NCBI GenBank assembly: GCA_014155875.1
Contig: JACEFZ010015002.1
Location: 522,001-586,000, forward strand
Length of the DNA stretch: 64,000 nt
Direction: 5' to 3'
Source of the DNA: Cepaea nemoralis
Taxonomy: Eukaryota; Mollusca; Gastropoda; Stylommatophora; Helicidae
A program made the position numbers and the translations under genes. How positions within the stretch are numbered: the stretch's first letter is position 1; every line of letters begins with the position of its first letter. The notes beneath the pieces were generated by a model that ran no database searches, was not told where the DNA came from, and saw nothing but the letters and a program-made list of their open reading frames with translations. Of the stretch, positions 31,545-43,011 are shown in pieces.

Positions 31545-32190
31545 ATCCATTATTTATGTGAAATGGAAATACAAGGGAAAATTCTTAACCAAGTGGATAA
31601 TATTAAATACCTAAGGGCATTTATAACATCAGACCGGAGGTGCACAACAAAGATTAAGAGCAGAATAGGACAAGCAAATACTGTATTTCAGAAAATGAAG
31701 AGTATCTCATGCAATAATCACAATCACTGAATGTAAGAAAGAGAGTGCTGACGTGCTATACAGAACATTGTTGCTGTATGGCAGCGAATCTTGGAATGTA
31801 AATGAACAAATTAGGAAGAACTTAGAAGCAAGCAGAGATGTCGGTTCCTAAGACGAATGTTGCAAATTCTTTGGACTGCCAGAGTAACAAATGACGATTG
31901 AATGAAAGGGGCTAATGAAACTAGAACATTATATTCAACTATAAGAAAGAGACAAACAGCTTTCTTTGGTCATGTGATGAGAAGAGAAGCATTGTAGAAT
32001 ATCGTGATGACTGGAAAAATCGAGGGGAAGAGAGGCAGGTGCAGACCAAGAGAAATGATGCTGGATGGATTGAGACAGTGGCGTGGAGGATCATCAGCAG
32101 CAGCAGAGTTGATCCAGAACACTAAAGACCGAGATATGTAGATTGACGTGAACGCCTTACCCCAGCGGGCATGTCACTTGATGATGATGA
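31545..32190 (+). mobile_element. RTE-e 3' end, decayed
   Basis: The first 50 codons (31562-31728) give LNQVDNIKYLRAFITSDRRC and AFITSDRR-type sequence equivalent to YLGTVITSDGR. After frame breaks, nucleotide matches to 44.33-44.67 kb and to the reverse strand of 41.93-42.23 kb continue (AGAGTTGATCCAGAACAC, GGCATGTCACTTGATGATGA). The tail is TGATGATGATG. Not functional. Confidence 0.8.
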
Positions 32191-32304
32191 ATCCATAGTT
32201 TGTCCACTAAGTTTGGGGGAAAACATCATAGATAATAATTGACACCTAAAAAGGTAAGGAACAGAGGCTGAGATTGAGATGACACTAAACAGCATCACCA
32301 TCAT

Positions 32305-32358
<54 letters not shown>

Positions 32359-32362
32359 TTGT

Positions 32363-32406
<44 letters not shown>

Positions 32407-32411
32407 TTGTG

Positions 32412-32445
<34 letters not shown>

Positions 32446-32459
32446 ATACTACTACTACA

Positions 32460-32549
<90 letters not shown>

Positions 32550-32615
32550 GCTGCTGCTGCTACTGCTGTTACTAATAATAATAATAACTATACTAATAAT
32601 ATTAATAATAGTAAT
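32305..32615. repeat. (ACT)n microsatellite with TTG/AAT variants
   Basis: About 250 bases of CTA/ACT repeats with periodic ATTGTTA interruptions, followed by GCT and AAT units. The poly-Thr frame is an artefact of the triplet. Confidence 0.96.
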
Positions 32616-33455
32616 GCTGATGATATCGAGATGGGACTACTTTAGTAGTAGTATTATTATCATCCATCTGTCTCGTAACGTCACAGTATGGAAGAGTGGC
32701 ATGAATAGAATCGTATGCATAGAATTGTATGAACAGATGTAGGGAGAGAACTATAGTGCGCGCCCACACTCAGTGCTGTGTTTGTTGCTTCCAGTATCTT
32801 GTTTATCCATCTGTACAGACGACAGTCCTTGTTCTGTATTTCTGATGCGTATGTTGACCAACGCTGGCACTTTGTTGTCTTGGTATCCATGGTGAGTTGA
32901 CATGCGCATTAAAGTTGGCCGATGGCTACGTCATCTTTCACGAAACAGACAAGTCACGAAATCAGGATGTGAAGACGAGACATACTTGATGGCAATACAC
33001 AAACAAAGGTAAAGTACAAATATTAGTATAGTGAGAGCGACTAATGAAAAATGCAGACACGTATCAATCCGGATCAAATAAATGGAGAATTTGTACGTTG
33101 TGAAACCGGAGGCAGATATAAGAAAACAAACTTTTTCGAATATAAATCAACAACGATAATTAGCTGTCGAGGGAATTACTCACTATACAAATCTAGCCAG
33201 AAGCATTGTTCGGCTGTGAAACATGAAGTATAAATAAGAAAAATGAATATGACGTACCTATTGTCTTTTAAAGCAGATATACGTCAGAGGTTGACATTTT
33301 ACGCAAGAAAATTGAGATCACGTGCACCATTGAAATACTTAAACTAACGATTAGTAATTTTTCGTACTGAAAATGGAACAGAATTACAAGAAATAATAGA
33401 TATAATTGCAACAGAAAGTTAAGGCATACGTCTTGGTCAGAACAATAGAAAAACA
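32616..33455. other. Unassigned sequence
   Basis: Short ORFs only. The far right may hold further eroded LINE sequence, but no motif is legible before about 33460. Confidence 0.4.
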
Positions 33456-33459
33456 AACG

Positions 33460-33720
33460 CTATGCGAAGAAAGAGCGTGTTCCACAGTGCAACATCAAAG
33501 TAAATGGAGCTGGTCGGAAACAAGCCAATGTAGTTAAGTATGTGAGTGCTTTAATATCAGCATATGGGACATTATTGAAAAAATTCATGCAGAATAGACA
33601 AGAAAAAGTAGCATTTGCCAAGATCGAGGATGTTGTGTGTCGTATATCTGAGTCTAAATGAGAAAATGGGATTTGAAAGAAATATTATAATACTGATATA
33701 TGGTCGTCAGTAATGGACAT
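33460..33720 (+). mobile_element. Eroded RTE-like LINE fragment
   Basis: Plus-strand translation shows VPQCNIKVNG followed by VKYVSALISAYG and KVAFAKIED, which parallel IPQCNIQVNG, YNYLGTVITSDG and KVAFSKMK of RTE-a. Many substitutions and stops. Confidence 0.65.
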
Positions 33721-33734
33721 GTTATGAACAGCCG

Positions 33735-34255
33735 CATCATCTGAAGGGACGTGCCTTGAAGACATTAGAACAAGAATGGCTATGGCGAAGGTAGCCTTTT
33801 GCAAAATGGACAGCACACTGACTTATAAAAGAAAGGATGTCAATTGCAACGAGAAAAGAGTTTTGAAGTGCTTCATGGAACCTGTACTTTTGTAAGTATG
33901 TGAAACGTGCACGAAGGGCAGACAAGATGAAATACATCTAATGTCAGTGAAAATGGGTTTTTGAGGAAAATGCAAAGAATACCATGGATAGATAGAAAAT
34001 TCAATTAGCAAGTCCTACAAGAAGCAAACTGATTAGAGGAATTAGACGTACACAGTCACATTTTTGGAGTACGTTGTGAGAAGAAATAAATTAGAGAACT
34101 TGGTGACAACTGGCAAGATGACGGACAAAGAACAAAGGGATAAGAAAGACGTAAATATCTGGATGGTTTGACCACATGGCATGGTCGGGACGATCGTGTA
34201 AGATGGCGAAACATGAACGCCCACGCTACTGGCATGGCACATGGTGATGATGGGG
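33735..34255 (+). mobile_element. RTE-a 3' end, decayed
   Basis: Reads GTCLEDIRTRMAMAKVAFCKM, RRVLKCF-like, MEPVLL, FLRKMQRIPWIDR, LENLVTTGKM, and ends GMAHGDDG-like with GGCATGGCACATGGTGATGA. Direct counterparts are GRCLEEIRTRIAMAKVAFSKM, FLRKMQRIPW and the HGT stop of the full-length RTE-a. Frameshifts throughout. Confidence 0.8.
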
Positions 34256-34263
34256 AAGTTACA

Positions 34264-34895
34264 GAGATCTAGTTATGTCGAAGAAAGGTGAGAACACCAT
34301 AGATGGATGAAAAGTGAGAACACCATAGATCAATGAAAAGTGAGAACACCATAGATCAATGAAAAGTGAGAACACCATAGATCAATGAAAAGTGAGAACA
34401 CAACAGAAGCATGAAAAGTGAGTAAACCATAGAGGGCTGAAAAGTGAGAGCACAATAAATTCATGAAAAGTGAGAACACCATTCATTCATTCATTTATTC
34501 ATTCAGTAGCATGTCCTTTGCAAAACCTCTCTCCCATAACAACCTTCCGTAAAACCTGTCGATCATAAGCAAGATGTCCCGCGTTCGATACACCCATCTG
34601 GAGATCATCCGCCACATCCTACACCCATCTTCTCTTTGGCCTTCCTCTTCCTTTCTTCCTAGGCATATAGAACACCACAGATGGATAAAATGTGAGAACA
34701 CCATAGATGGATGAAAAGTCAATACACCACAGAGGGATGAAAAGTGAGGACACCATAGATGGATGAAATGTGAATATACCACTGGGATGAAAAGTGAGAA
34801 CACTATAGATTAATGAAAAGTGCGAACACCATAGATGGTCGACAAGTGAGAACACCATAGATGGATGAAAAGTGAGATCACCATGGATGGATGAA
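34264..34895. repeat. 26-bp minisatellite interrupted by LINE-N
   Basis: Unit: AAAAGTGAGAACACCATAGA, TSRATG. The period of 26 is measured from CACCATAGAT at 34321 and 34347. About 17 units in total, variable at CATAGATCA/CATAGATGG, split by the insertion at 34483-34668. Confidence 0.92.
34483..34668 (-). mobile_element. LINE-N 3' end with 9-bp TSD
   Basis: Homologous to 18072-18300 (GRGRPKRRW on the minus strand, (ATGA)n tail). Flanked by AGAACACCA at 34474-34482 and 34669-34677, which is part of the 26-bp unit, so the host array supplies an independent check on the boundaries. Confidence 0.88.
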
Positions 34896-35039
34896 CAGAT
34901 CAATGAAGACATTTTGCAAGAAATGAAGTCAAAGAGACAACTTTGACTTTAACACGAACCTGATTCTATTGATAATATCGGCACTGTGACATAAATGCGG
35001 TGAACACGATTCATAATTCCCCAACACACCGAGTCGAAT

Positions 35040-35365
35040 GTTTGAGATCTGCTGCAGACGATTTGGCATGAGACAATCAGAAATGAAGAAATCAAGACGA
35101 AAGTGGCGGTTATAGCAGCGCTAGATTTCATCAGAATACAACGAGTTAATGGTTCGGCTATATAACCATATTACCAAATAACAGTATGCCACAACAAGCA
35201 ATGATATACACACCAAATGGAGGCAGAAAAAGAGGCCGGCCACGTAAACGCTGGACAGAGGAAATAGCGGAGTCCACGATCTCGATACATAAAGCCCATA
35301 CACGGACACCCTTCCGATGTGTATGCATCACCTGGACACTGCAACGTGAAAGATGAAAGATGTAT
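35040..35365 (+). mobile_element. RTE-d 3' end, decayed
   Basis: Nucleotide match to 42.51-42.80 kb: AGCGCTAGATTTCATCAGAA, GCCACAACAAGCAATGATAT, GAGGCCGGCCACGTAAACGC, TCGATACATAAAGCCCATA. It would encode the GRGRPRKRW-type motif. Ends before SINE-2 at 35385. Confidence 0.8.
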
Positions 35366-35384
35366 TCCAACATACTCCAATCTC

Positions 35385-35590
35385 ATGGGGCCATAGCGGC
35401 AAAGTGGTTAAGCCGCCTGAATCGAGCTTCGAAGGCTGCGGTTCAATTCTGGACTCCACCATCCTTTCTTTATACCAGTGCAATTGTCTCTGTAACCCCT
35501 GGGAGTCATAGCTGGAGTTACGGATTTCCTGCTTTGTGCGAAGCTCTCGACTGGGCTTCCTAAGAGGATCGACCCTCTGGCCTTTAAATC
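35385..35590 (+). mobile_element. SINE-2-related copy, tRNA-derived head
   Basis: A-box-like GCGGCAAAGTGGTTAAGCC and B-box GCGGTTCAATTC (about 35396-35453). Body CCTGGGAGTCATAGCTGGAG, TTACGGATTTCCTGCTTTGT, GCGAAGC matches SINE-2, but the end differs (GATCGACCCTCTGG) from the GTCGAC end of other copies. Confidence 0.65.
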
Positions 35591-35647
35591 TTTAATTCAA
35601 CCTCATGTTCAACCGGGAGTTAGCTGATGTATATAGAGCCGACGTTT

Positions 35648-35650
<3 letters not shown>

Positions 35651-35701
<51 letters not shown>

Positions 35702-35702
35702 C

Positions 35703-35757
<55 letters not shown>
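35651..35757. repeat. (GA)n microsatellite
   Basis: Mostly AG repeats with three ACAG interruptions and one AAAG. Confidence 0.97.
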
Positions 35758-35935
35758 CTTTAATAGTGGAAATATCTGCTGAGAGAAGCAACGGCTGCAG
35801 CAGGATATAACAATAGGAAATAAAAACAGTTTGGCATATACTCCTGCGAAACATTGAGAGATATACTAAACACAGACACAACGTACATACATTACAATAC
35901 AACGGACTCCATTACGGCAAATGTAAATTACAAAG

Positions 35936-36064
<129 letters not shown>

Positions 36065-36199
36065 ATGATAATATGCACAAAAATAATAAAATAAGTATAC
36101 TGCGACACAACGAATCGACGTTTCGATTATAATAATCTTCCTTGGAAACAACAGAGATCTAAAGAAAAACATGAAATTATAAAATGTAATAACATTAAA

Positions 36200-36440
36200 G
36201 CCGGAACCCCTGGTCGAGGGGTTGGCAGCTTTCTCCGTAACCCCGAATACTCTCGTGGTTGACGTGAGCGCACGAGAATTGGAAGCGGTTCGGGTCGCGC
36301 TAGTGACTTATGAGAGTATGGAGTCGGTCGCTCAGAAAGCTATGGCAAACTACTGAGAATAATCTTGCCAAGAAATCAACAATCAGCTGAAAGATGTTGA
36401 TGTTGACAGCGATGTCCTGTAAAGGATATGCAAAACATTT
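36200..36440 (+). mobile_element. SINE-3, full-length reference copy with 13-bp TSD
   Basis: A 241-bp insert flanked by TAATAACATTAAA at 36187-36199 and 36441-36453. Order: GC-rich head GGTCGAGGGGTTGGCAGC (A-box-like), AGCGGTTCGGGTC (B-box-like), then GGTCGCTCAGAAAGC, TATGGCAAACTACTGAGAAT, AATCTTGCCAAGAAATCAAC, AATCAGCTGAAAGATG, TGTCCTGTAAAGGATATG. The GGCAAACTAC...CTTGCCAAGAAA block is also present in the 5' UTR of RTE-a. Confidence 0.9.
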
Positions 36441-36599
36441 TAATAACATTAAAACACAAAAAGAAAAAGTCTTGGTATGACCCAATGCTATGCCATTATA
36501 CGTCCTTCATTGTTAGGAAAGCAACGTAGAAGTTCAGTTATGAAAGTTGTGAAATATGAAAATGTGAGACCGAAGGTGTGCAAACAGTTAGATACGGAT

Positions 36600-36730
36600 A
36601 TTTAGAGGAGAGTTTCTACGGAATTCGTCCTTTGTGCGACGCTTTTCCGCGCTGCGGAAAGAGACTAAGTCATATGGGATAAACATCCGGTGCAATGAAG
36701 TCGACCTGTCGACTTTTAAGCGACTTTTTT
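36600..36730 (+). mobile_element. SINE-2 3' part
   Basis: CGTCCTTTGTGCGACGCTTT, CGCGCTGCGGAAAGAGACTA, CCGGTGCAATGAAGTCGACC, TGTCGACTTTTAAGCGACTT. The tRNA-like head is absent (5' truncation). Confidence 0.75.
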
Positions 36731-36994
36731 ATATAGAGGAGAGTCAGTAGAGTTGTACACTGACAACTACAAAAGTATTGATTCCCACTGGATGGATACA
36801 TCCCAAAGAGTGGATTAACTGATTTTCAATTTTAAGCCTAATTAAACATTCAGAGAAGTATGACTTCAATGGTGTGACCGATACATCATCGACTCCATTG
36901 TGATCAGAATAATTGAAATAGTTAGAGACTGGTTTGTCAGATGTATAATATCCCTAAATGTGTTTGGCAAGACCGAAATAGTGTACTTATTTTA

Positions 36995-37218
36995 ATTTTA
37001 TTATTTTGTTTTGGATATCAACATTGCTTTCCCCTGTGTTTTACGTATGTGTAGTGCACAGCCGAGGGCGATTTGGAAGCAAACCGTCTTGTGATAGGTT
37101 TCTATACAAAGGCATGAGTGCCGGTCGTTCATAAAGCCATGACAAACTATTGAATGTAAAACTTGCAAAGAAATCACAAACAGCCAAAACATGCTGGGGT
37201 TAACTGCCACTTCCTGTA
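36995..37218 (+). mobile_element. SINE-3 copy
   Basis: Contains CACAGCCGAGGGCGATTTGG, GGCATGAGTGCCGGTCGTTC, AAGCCATGACAAACTATTGA, CTTGCAAAGAAATCACAAAC, CAGCCAAAACATGCTGG and CTTCCTGTAAAGGATATCG. Confidence 0.78.
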
Positions 37219-38612
37219 AAGGATATCGCAAGTATCCATGTATTGTCAGTAGGGAGGTCTTGACGAATCAGTGGTATATTATGGCATTTTAGTTTTTAGT
37301 GGTGGAGATCGTTTAAGATATATACGATGTGTCTGTGTTGAGTATCTCTCACTTTTTCGCAGGAGTTACACTTTCCCGCTTTGTATTTCCTACTGAAATA
37401 CCTGGCGCTTTGGTATGTATCGACTCTGCATATTGAGAAAGGCAACACTTGTTGCTGATCTCGTGTGGACTGACTCATGACCTCAGAGGAGTGTCCACGA
37501 TGCGGATGTCTCTCCTGATCCAGCAGCCCATGTTGTTGCTGGTGCTGCTTCTGCTACTTCCAACGGAAACTGTGACGACGGCATCATAAATTTACCAATA
37601 AGCATTTCGTCACCTACATTATCCTGACACAGCTTGTAATAATAGCTCAATATTACCCCTCACTAACTTTAACTTATCAACTACCTTGAATTTCCAGTCA
37701 CACCTTAATCATGCAATGTCTTAATTTACCCATTAATCAGACTGTGTAAACAGACAATTAGAGATTGCTGAAGACAATCCTAGGAAGTGAAGAAACATAG
37801 ACACAGCACCTGCCATCTCGATGGTGTAATTCATTTCGTTTATTTTAAGGAAATTCAACATAATTGGCACGGCTGTAGAAGCGATAATTATGTCAGTATG
37901 ACATCCACGCGATACAGTTGTTAACTTTTCAAAGGCGTAGTGATAACTAGATACCATAGTCAGGATTATTTTCAACAGGGACGGAATCAATGTTGGGGTA
38001 AATGAGCGATAAAAATAATATGTTGCATGTCCATTGCATAACTTCAACCCCAATTCAACCCCAAACCCAGCTTGATTTTCTAGGTAATTTTACCAATAGT
38101 AGTTTTCTATTGCTTTCTGAATGTGAAGACAACGTTGAATTCTAACTGATTGGTATATGGGATCAACCCGCTACCATACCTTCAGCGCATTGGAAGTTTA
38201 CGTGTAAGTGTCGTAAGCGCCCCCCCCCCCCCCCGAGAATGTAGATCTCTAGGAAAGAGATTACCAAACGAACCACCTGGAGATGATGCATCGTGAAGCA
38301 GCGGCACTCATGAACAGATCTGGGCGTAAAGGGATCTTGGCAGTTACATCACGACTACACACCCATACATGCTTTGCACTCGTTGTAGACTTCCTTCCCC
38401 AAACACAATATACCACTGATTCGTCAAGACTTTTCTACTCACAAGACATAGCTCCTTGCGATATGTGTATATTCCCGAAGTTGAAGATTCAGCTGAAATG
38501 GACGAGATTTGAGTCACGAGACTCAAAGAGGCCGTCGTGAAATGTTTCCAGCAATGGTAGGACCACTGGCAGATGTTGGAAAAGGTCCAAAAGTAGCAAT
38601 ATATAAGAGTCA
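37219..38612. other. Unassigned sequence with a C-run
   Basis: Contains a C-run at 38220-38234. ORFs of 60-106 codons lack domains. No gene or repeat relationship recognised. Confidence 0.4.
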
Positions 38613-38897
38613 ATTCAACATTGCCGAATGGATAAGACCGCGTATTCTTAAACATCCGGTGTGCTGATGTGGAGGTAAGCGGTTCATCCCCTACACCTAA
38701 AATGTTGACCTGTCGTCCTTTACTTGGGATGTAAATTACAAGTACCTCTGAAGTCGGAGTGGGTTCGCCTGATGGCGAGGGACACTGTTAACAGGGAAAG
38801 CTAATCCACATGCAAAATTCCGTCCATCATTACTCTAAGTAGTGTGTATGAACTACGCTTGAGTTCAGAGCGAGCAAGCGCAAAACAAACAAACATA
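38613..38897 (+). mobile_element. SINE-4, tRNA-derived, AAAC-tailed
   Basis: Head TTGCCGAATGGATAAGACC (A-box-like) and GCGGTTCATCCCC (B-box-like), body TAAACATCCGGTGTGCTGAT, AAAATGTTGACCTGTCGTCC, GTACCTCTGAAGTCGGAGTG, GATGGCGAGGGACACTG, tail AAAACAAACAAAC. Collinear with 53270-53592. Confidence 0.8.
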
Positions 38898-39061
38898 TAA
38901 GCAAAGTAACGGCTGCAACAGGATATAATAATACAGAATGAAAACAGCTTCATATGTGTGGCTCCTGAGAAACAGTGGCAAATAATAAACACAAATACAG
39001 ATTACATGCCTTACAGCGAACGCAAATCACATCGATGTACTAGCCACTCCGCTATAGCGTC

Positions 39062-39205
39062 TCCCATTCTTGTACTAGCCACATAGGTGGACTAGCCACA
39101 TTGCTGTACACTAGCCAGATAGGTTTACTTGCCACATTGGTGTACTAGTCACATATGTGTACTAGCCATTTTGTTGTACTAGCCACATATGTGTACTAGT
39201 GACTC
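39062..39205. repeat. Short minisatellite, about 20-bp unit
   Basis: About seven imperfect units built around GTACTAGCCACATAKGTGTA, including TTGGTG and TTGTTG variants. Confidence 0.8.
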
Positions 39206-39274
39206 ACCTATAACATCTCCCATGGGTATAACATGTGACTGGTAAAACAATGATTCTTCAGTATTCCTGAATTC

Positions 39275-39876
39275 CACAATAACCCTCTCTATCTCTTTCA
39301 TCCCTCTCCCTCTCTATCTCTGTCTCTCTTTCTTTGTTTCTCTCTCTCTGACTGTCTCTGTCTTTCTCTCTATCTTTCTCACTCTCCGTTTCTTTCTCCC
39401 TCTTTCCCTTTATCATTCTCTCTCTCATTGAATCGCTTTCTCTTTGTCTCTCTCTCTTTCTGTCTCTGTCTCTGTCTCTCTGTCTCTCTCTGTCTCTGTA
39501 TGACTCTCCTTTTCTTTATCCTTCTTTCCCTGTGTCATTCCCTTTTCGCTCTCTCTCTCTCTCTCTCCTTCTCTCTATCACTATCTCTGCCTTTTCTCTC
39601 GCTCTCTCTCTTTCTTTCTTACTCTCCCTTTCTTTCTCCCGCTATCCTTTCGTCGTTTTCTCTCTCTTTCTCTCATTGTCTCTCTTTATTTTTCTCTCTC
39701 TGTATCTATCTTCCTCTCTCTCTTTCTCACTCTCCCTTTCTCTCTCTCTCTTTTTCTGTTGCTCTCTTTCCTCCTCTCTGTCCCTCTTTGTTTCTCTCAC
39801 TCTCGCTGGTTCATCCCCTCCCTCCCCCCTCTCTCTCTCTGTCCCTCATTGTTTCACTCACTCTCGCTGGTTCATC

Positions 39877-39945
<69 letters not shown>

Positions 39946-39952
39946 TTCTCCC
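39275..39952. repeat. CT-rich simple-sequence tract
   Basis: About 680 bases of imperfect CT repeats, with a pure (CT)n at 39871-39941. A segment around CACTCTCGCTGGTTCATC appears twice (about 39797 and 39858), so a local 61-bp duplication is present. Confidence 0.95.
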
Positions 39953-40339
39953 TCCTGTCCGTGTTTTTCATTATTCCGCATTATTTTCCAACAAGGCAAA
40001 CTAATTGAATCCATGCTTTGTGCGGCATCATCAATTGATCGGCTTTGTTTGCTCAACTTTTTACTCAGATAATAATAATACGCCAAAGCTCTATTTATCC
40101 ACATGTAATATCAATTGTATAATACGGATGTTCTGTCAGACTCTACAGCCACTTATATAATGTAGAATACTCCACTTTGCCAGCTAGGCATTCTCATTCT
40201 GCTGATACAATTAGCCAGGTAATCGAGCGGAAATGAAGCTAAAAAATATGTGCATCAAACAAAAAGCTGTAAAACATAGTAGAATGGTTTCTGTTAACAA
40301 AGAAATATGAGAAATAACTTCTCAGCGTCCATTGACACA
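39953..40339. other. Unassigned sequence
   Basis: AT-rich; no ORF with recognisable content and no repeat match noticed. Confidence 0.4.
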
Positions 40340-40785
40340 ATATGATACGGGTGGGGTAGTTTCGAACAAGCATTTAAGTATTTTGGTACATTGATAATAG
40401 CAGATGGAAGTTTGTGTTAGAGATGTTAAATGTAGAATAACCCAATCAAAGCAGCATTTCACAAGAAGAATATTCTTCTTCTCTTCTTCAGCGTTCCGAG
40501 CCATTGAGGTTCTTTGCTGCAGATACAATCCGTCTTCATTCGTCTCTCTGGTGGACCTTCTCTTGCCAGTCGTTGATTCCAAGTGCTTGTAGGTCTGTAT
40601 ATGTGTTATCTCTCCACCGCCTTCTTGGTCTACCTTGGGGTCTACGGTCATTTATTTCCTGAGTGTAAGCGAGTTACAAGAAGAATATGCTGTTATGTAA
40701 ATCGTTGTTAATAGATAGTAGCAACACAAGCAAATGTGTGGTAGCAGACACAAATGTTCATCGATGCATGTTTTCTCAGCGACTC
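40340..40785 (+). mobile_element. Eroded RTE-like LINE fragment, host of an RTE-b insertion
   Basis: With 40474-40688 removed, the plus strand reads FKYFGTLIIADGS ... IKAAFHKKNMLLC..., the counterpart of YLGTVITSDGR followed by AFSKMKNIL. Short and decayed; the extent on both sides is uncertain. Confidence 0.55.
40474..40675 (-). mobile_element. RTE-b 3' end with 13-bp TSD
   Basis: A 202-bp copy of the last part of the element at 47270-49304. Encodes on the minus strand the RRRW...THIQTYKHL region and ends in a (GAA)n-type tail. Flanked by ACAAGAAGAATAT at 40461-40473 and 40676-40688. Confidence 0.92.
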
Positions 40786-40879
40786 TGTGGGTGTGCTAAA
40801 ACGATCGAAAAGGGGTTGGCCAGAAGGCAATGGTTTGTAATCTCTGAGTAGGTCAAGGCTGATTAATATCTGTTTCACT

Positions 40880-41066
40880 TGTCTGAAAGGGCCGCGTCCT
40901 TCGTTTCACGAGTGAAAATTTTCGGAGATTCCTGTAGGTCGCCGCTAGAGCTACGGAGTTCGTGCTTTGTGCGACGCTTTCCGCGCTGCGGAAAGAGACC
41001 GAGCTATGTGGGATAAAACCCGGTGCAATCAAGTCGACCCTGTCGACTTTTAAGTGACTTTTTTGT
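40880..41066 (+). mobile_element. SINE-2, near complete body
   Basis: GGGCCGCGTCCTTCGTTTCA, CGGAGATTCCTGTAGGTCGC, AGAGCTACGGAGTTCGTGCT, GTGCGACGCTTTCCGCGCTG, TGCAATCAAGTCGACCCTGT. Head region with the B-box is lost. Confidence 0.78.
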
Positions 41067-41449
41067 TTCACTAGTGTGCCAGGGCTCACGGGTGTAGAAG
41101 ACACGAGCGAGCAGTTAAGATTACCGGCTTTACTGCTGTCGGGAGCGCTCGAGCAATATACGAGATTGACATCCTGGGTACCCTCAGGGAGGCAGGACGA
41201 GGAAATAACTCTTGGGATGGATGTGGTTCAGAAACTTTGACCAGACTGTAAGAATATCAAGTCAAACTGGGTCAAGCTAGACTAGAGCCCATGCGGGAAG
41301 CCACAGAAGAAGAGTCTACCAACACAGAAGTGACGTCAACAGTCGCTATACGGTGAAGGAGGTACTGGGCAGCGGATATGAGCACTAATGAGCATTAATG
41401 GACCAGTCATTGGATGTGCAATGATGGTGATCTGTTGACTAACTATATA
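41067..41449. other. Unassigned sequence
   Basis: No recognised motif; position suggests it could be the upstream part of the following RTE-d copy, but translation does not show it. Confidence 0.35.
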
Positions 41450-42810
41450 TATCTGTGAGGTTTTGAAAATTATATAGATATACATAGAAGCTTATACATA
41501 ACAGTGAATGCATAGTGAGAGCAACTGGAGGACACTCAGAACTCTTCACCGTAAGATCTGGAGTACGACAAGGTTGTGTCCTGTCCCCTCTCTTGTTCAT
41601 AACATATATAGACAACATATGTAAAGAAACCAGCCAAACAGAGACCGAACACCGCATGACGAGAACACAGAAGAAGAACCATCTGCAAATCTAACCATTA
41701 GAGAACTCCTGTTTGCGGACGACCAAGCAGTAATAGCACAATCAGAAGCTGAATTACAAGACCATATGAATAGTCTAAACGAAATGTGTAGGGAACATAA
41801 CATGAACATTAGCACAAGCAAAACAGAGGTAATGACTATAACTAAAGAAAAACAAAGCAACAACGATTCACCTAAACGAACATCCCTTGTAACAAGTAAA
41901 GAGTTTCAAGTACCTAGGAGGTATCATCATCATCAAGTGCCCTACCGTCTGGCGTAGGCGTTCATGACTCTCCAAAGATCTCGGTCTTTGGTGTTCTGGA
42001 TCAACTCTGCTGATGATATTCCTCCATAGCAGCGTCTCAATCCGTCCAGCATCATTTCTCTTGGTCTGCCTCTGCCTCTCTTCCCCTCGATCTTTTAAGT
42101 TGTCACGATGTTCTCCAATGCCTCTCTTCTCATCACATGACCAAAGACAGCTGTTTGTCTCTTTCTTATTGTTGTATATAGTGTTCTAGTTTCATTATCC
42201 TCTTTCAGGCAGTCGTTGTTAGTTACTCTGGCCAAGGAAGTATAATATCATCAAATGGCAAATCAGAAGACGAGATCGAAAATAGATGCAATAAGGCAAA
42301 CCAACTCATTGAACAAATGGTACCAATACTAAAGAACAAACATGAATCAATAACTACTAAGAAAGCACTTTACAACACAGTCTTTCTCCAACTCTATATT
42401 ACCAATGCCAAACCTGGACAATGACAGAAAAAGAGAAAAGAAAAATCACAACAACAGAAATGAGATTCCTGAGAAGAATACTCAATGTAACAAGAAGAGA
42501 TAAGATCACAAATGAAGACATCAGGATTAAAGTGCAATTGTAATTGCAGTAATTGTATAGCTGCACTAGATTTTATTAGATGGCAGCAAGTAAAATGGTT
42601 TGGCCATGCAAGCAAGTTACCAATTAACAGTATACCACAACAAGCAATGATGTACAAACCAGAGGGAAGCAGAGGAAGAGGCCGACCACGTAAACGCTGG
42701 ACGCAGGGAATAACAGAGTCCATGGGAATATCGATACATGAAGCCCATAAGCGGGCACTCTCCCGCTGTTTATACTTCACCTCGACACCACAAGTTACAA
42801 GAAGAACATG
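41450..42810 (+). mobile_element. RTE-d, 5'-truncated, interrupted by RTE-e
   Basis: Reads LYITVN..., SGVRQGCVLSPLLF, IRELLFADDQAVIAQSEAEL (FADD intact) and NMNISTSKTEVM. It is then broken by an insertion at 41925-42234, and resumes with ISSNGKSEDEIENRCNKANQ, VKWFGHASKLP, GSRGRGRPRKRWTQGITESM. Premature stops (after PGQ) and a missing 5' half make it inactive. It ends at ATGATGAG, followed by a TA/TG microsatellite. Confidence 0.88.
41925..42234 (-). mobile_element. RTE-e 3' end nested in RTE-d
   Basis: A 310-bp minus-strand copy, tail at left as CATCATCATC. Flanked by AGGAGGTAT (41916-41924) and AGGAAGTAT (42235-42243). Sequence matches 32.0-32.18 and 44.4-44.67 kb. It splits the YLGGII codons of the host. 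Confidence 0.9.
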
Positions 42811-42815
42811 ATGAG

Positions 42816-42900
<85 letters not shown>
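42816..42900. repeat. (TA)n(TG)n microsatellite
   Basis: About 27 TA followed by 15 TG dinucleotides, directly after the RTE-d tail. Confidence 0.97.
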
Positions 42901-42901
<1 letters not shown>

Positions 42902-43011
42902 AATCTAGGTAGGGGAAACCGTTCTGAAGAGCTGAATGGGGCCAATCCTATTGTACAGAAGTGAATCATGGACAATCAATTAAGAAACTAGTGACTAACT
43001 AACTAGTGAGG

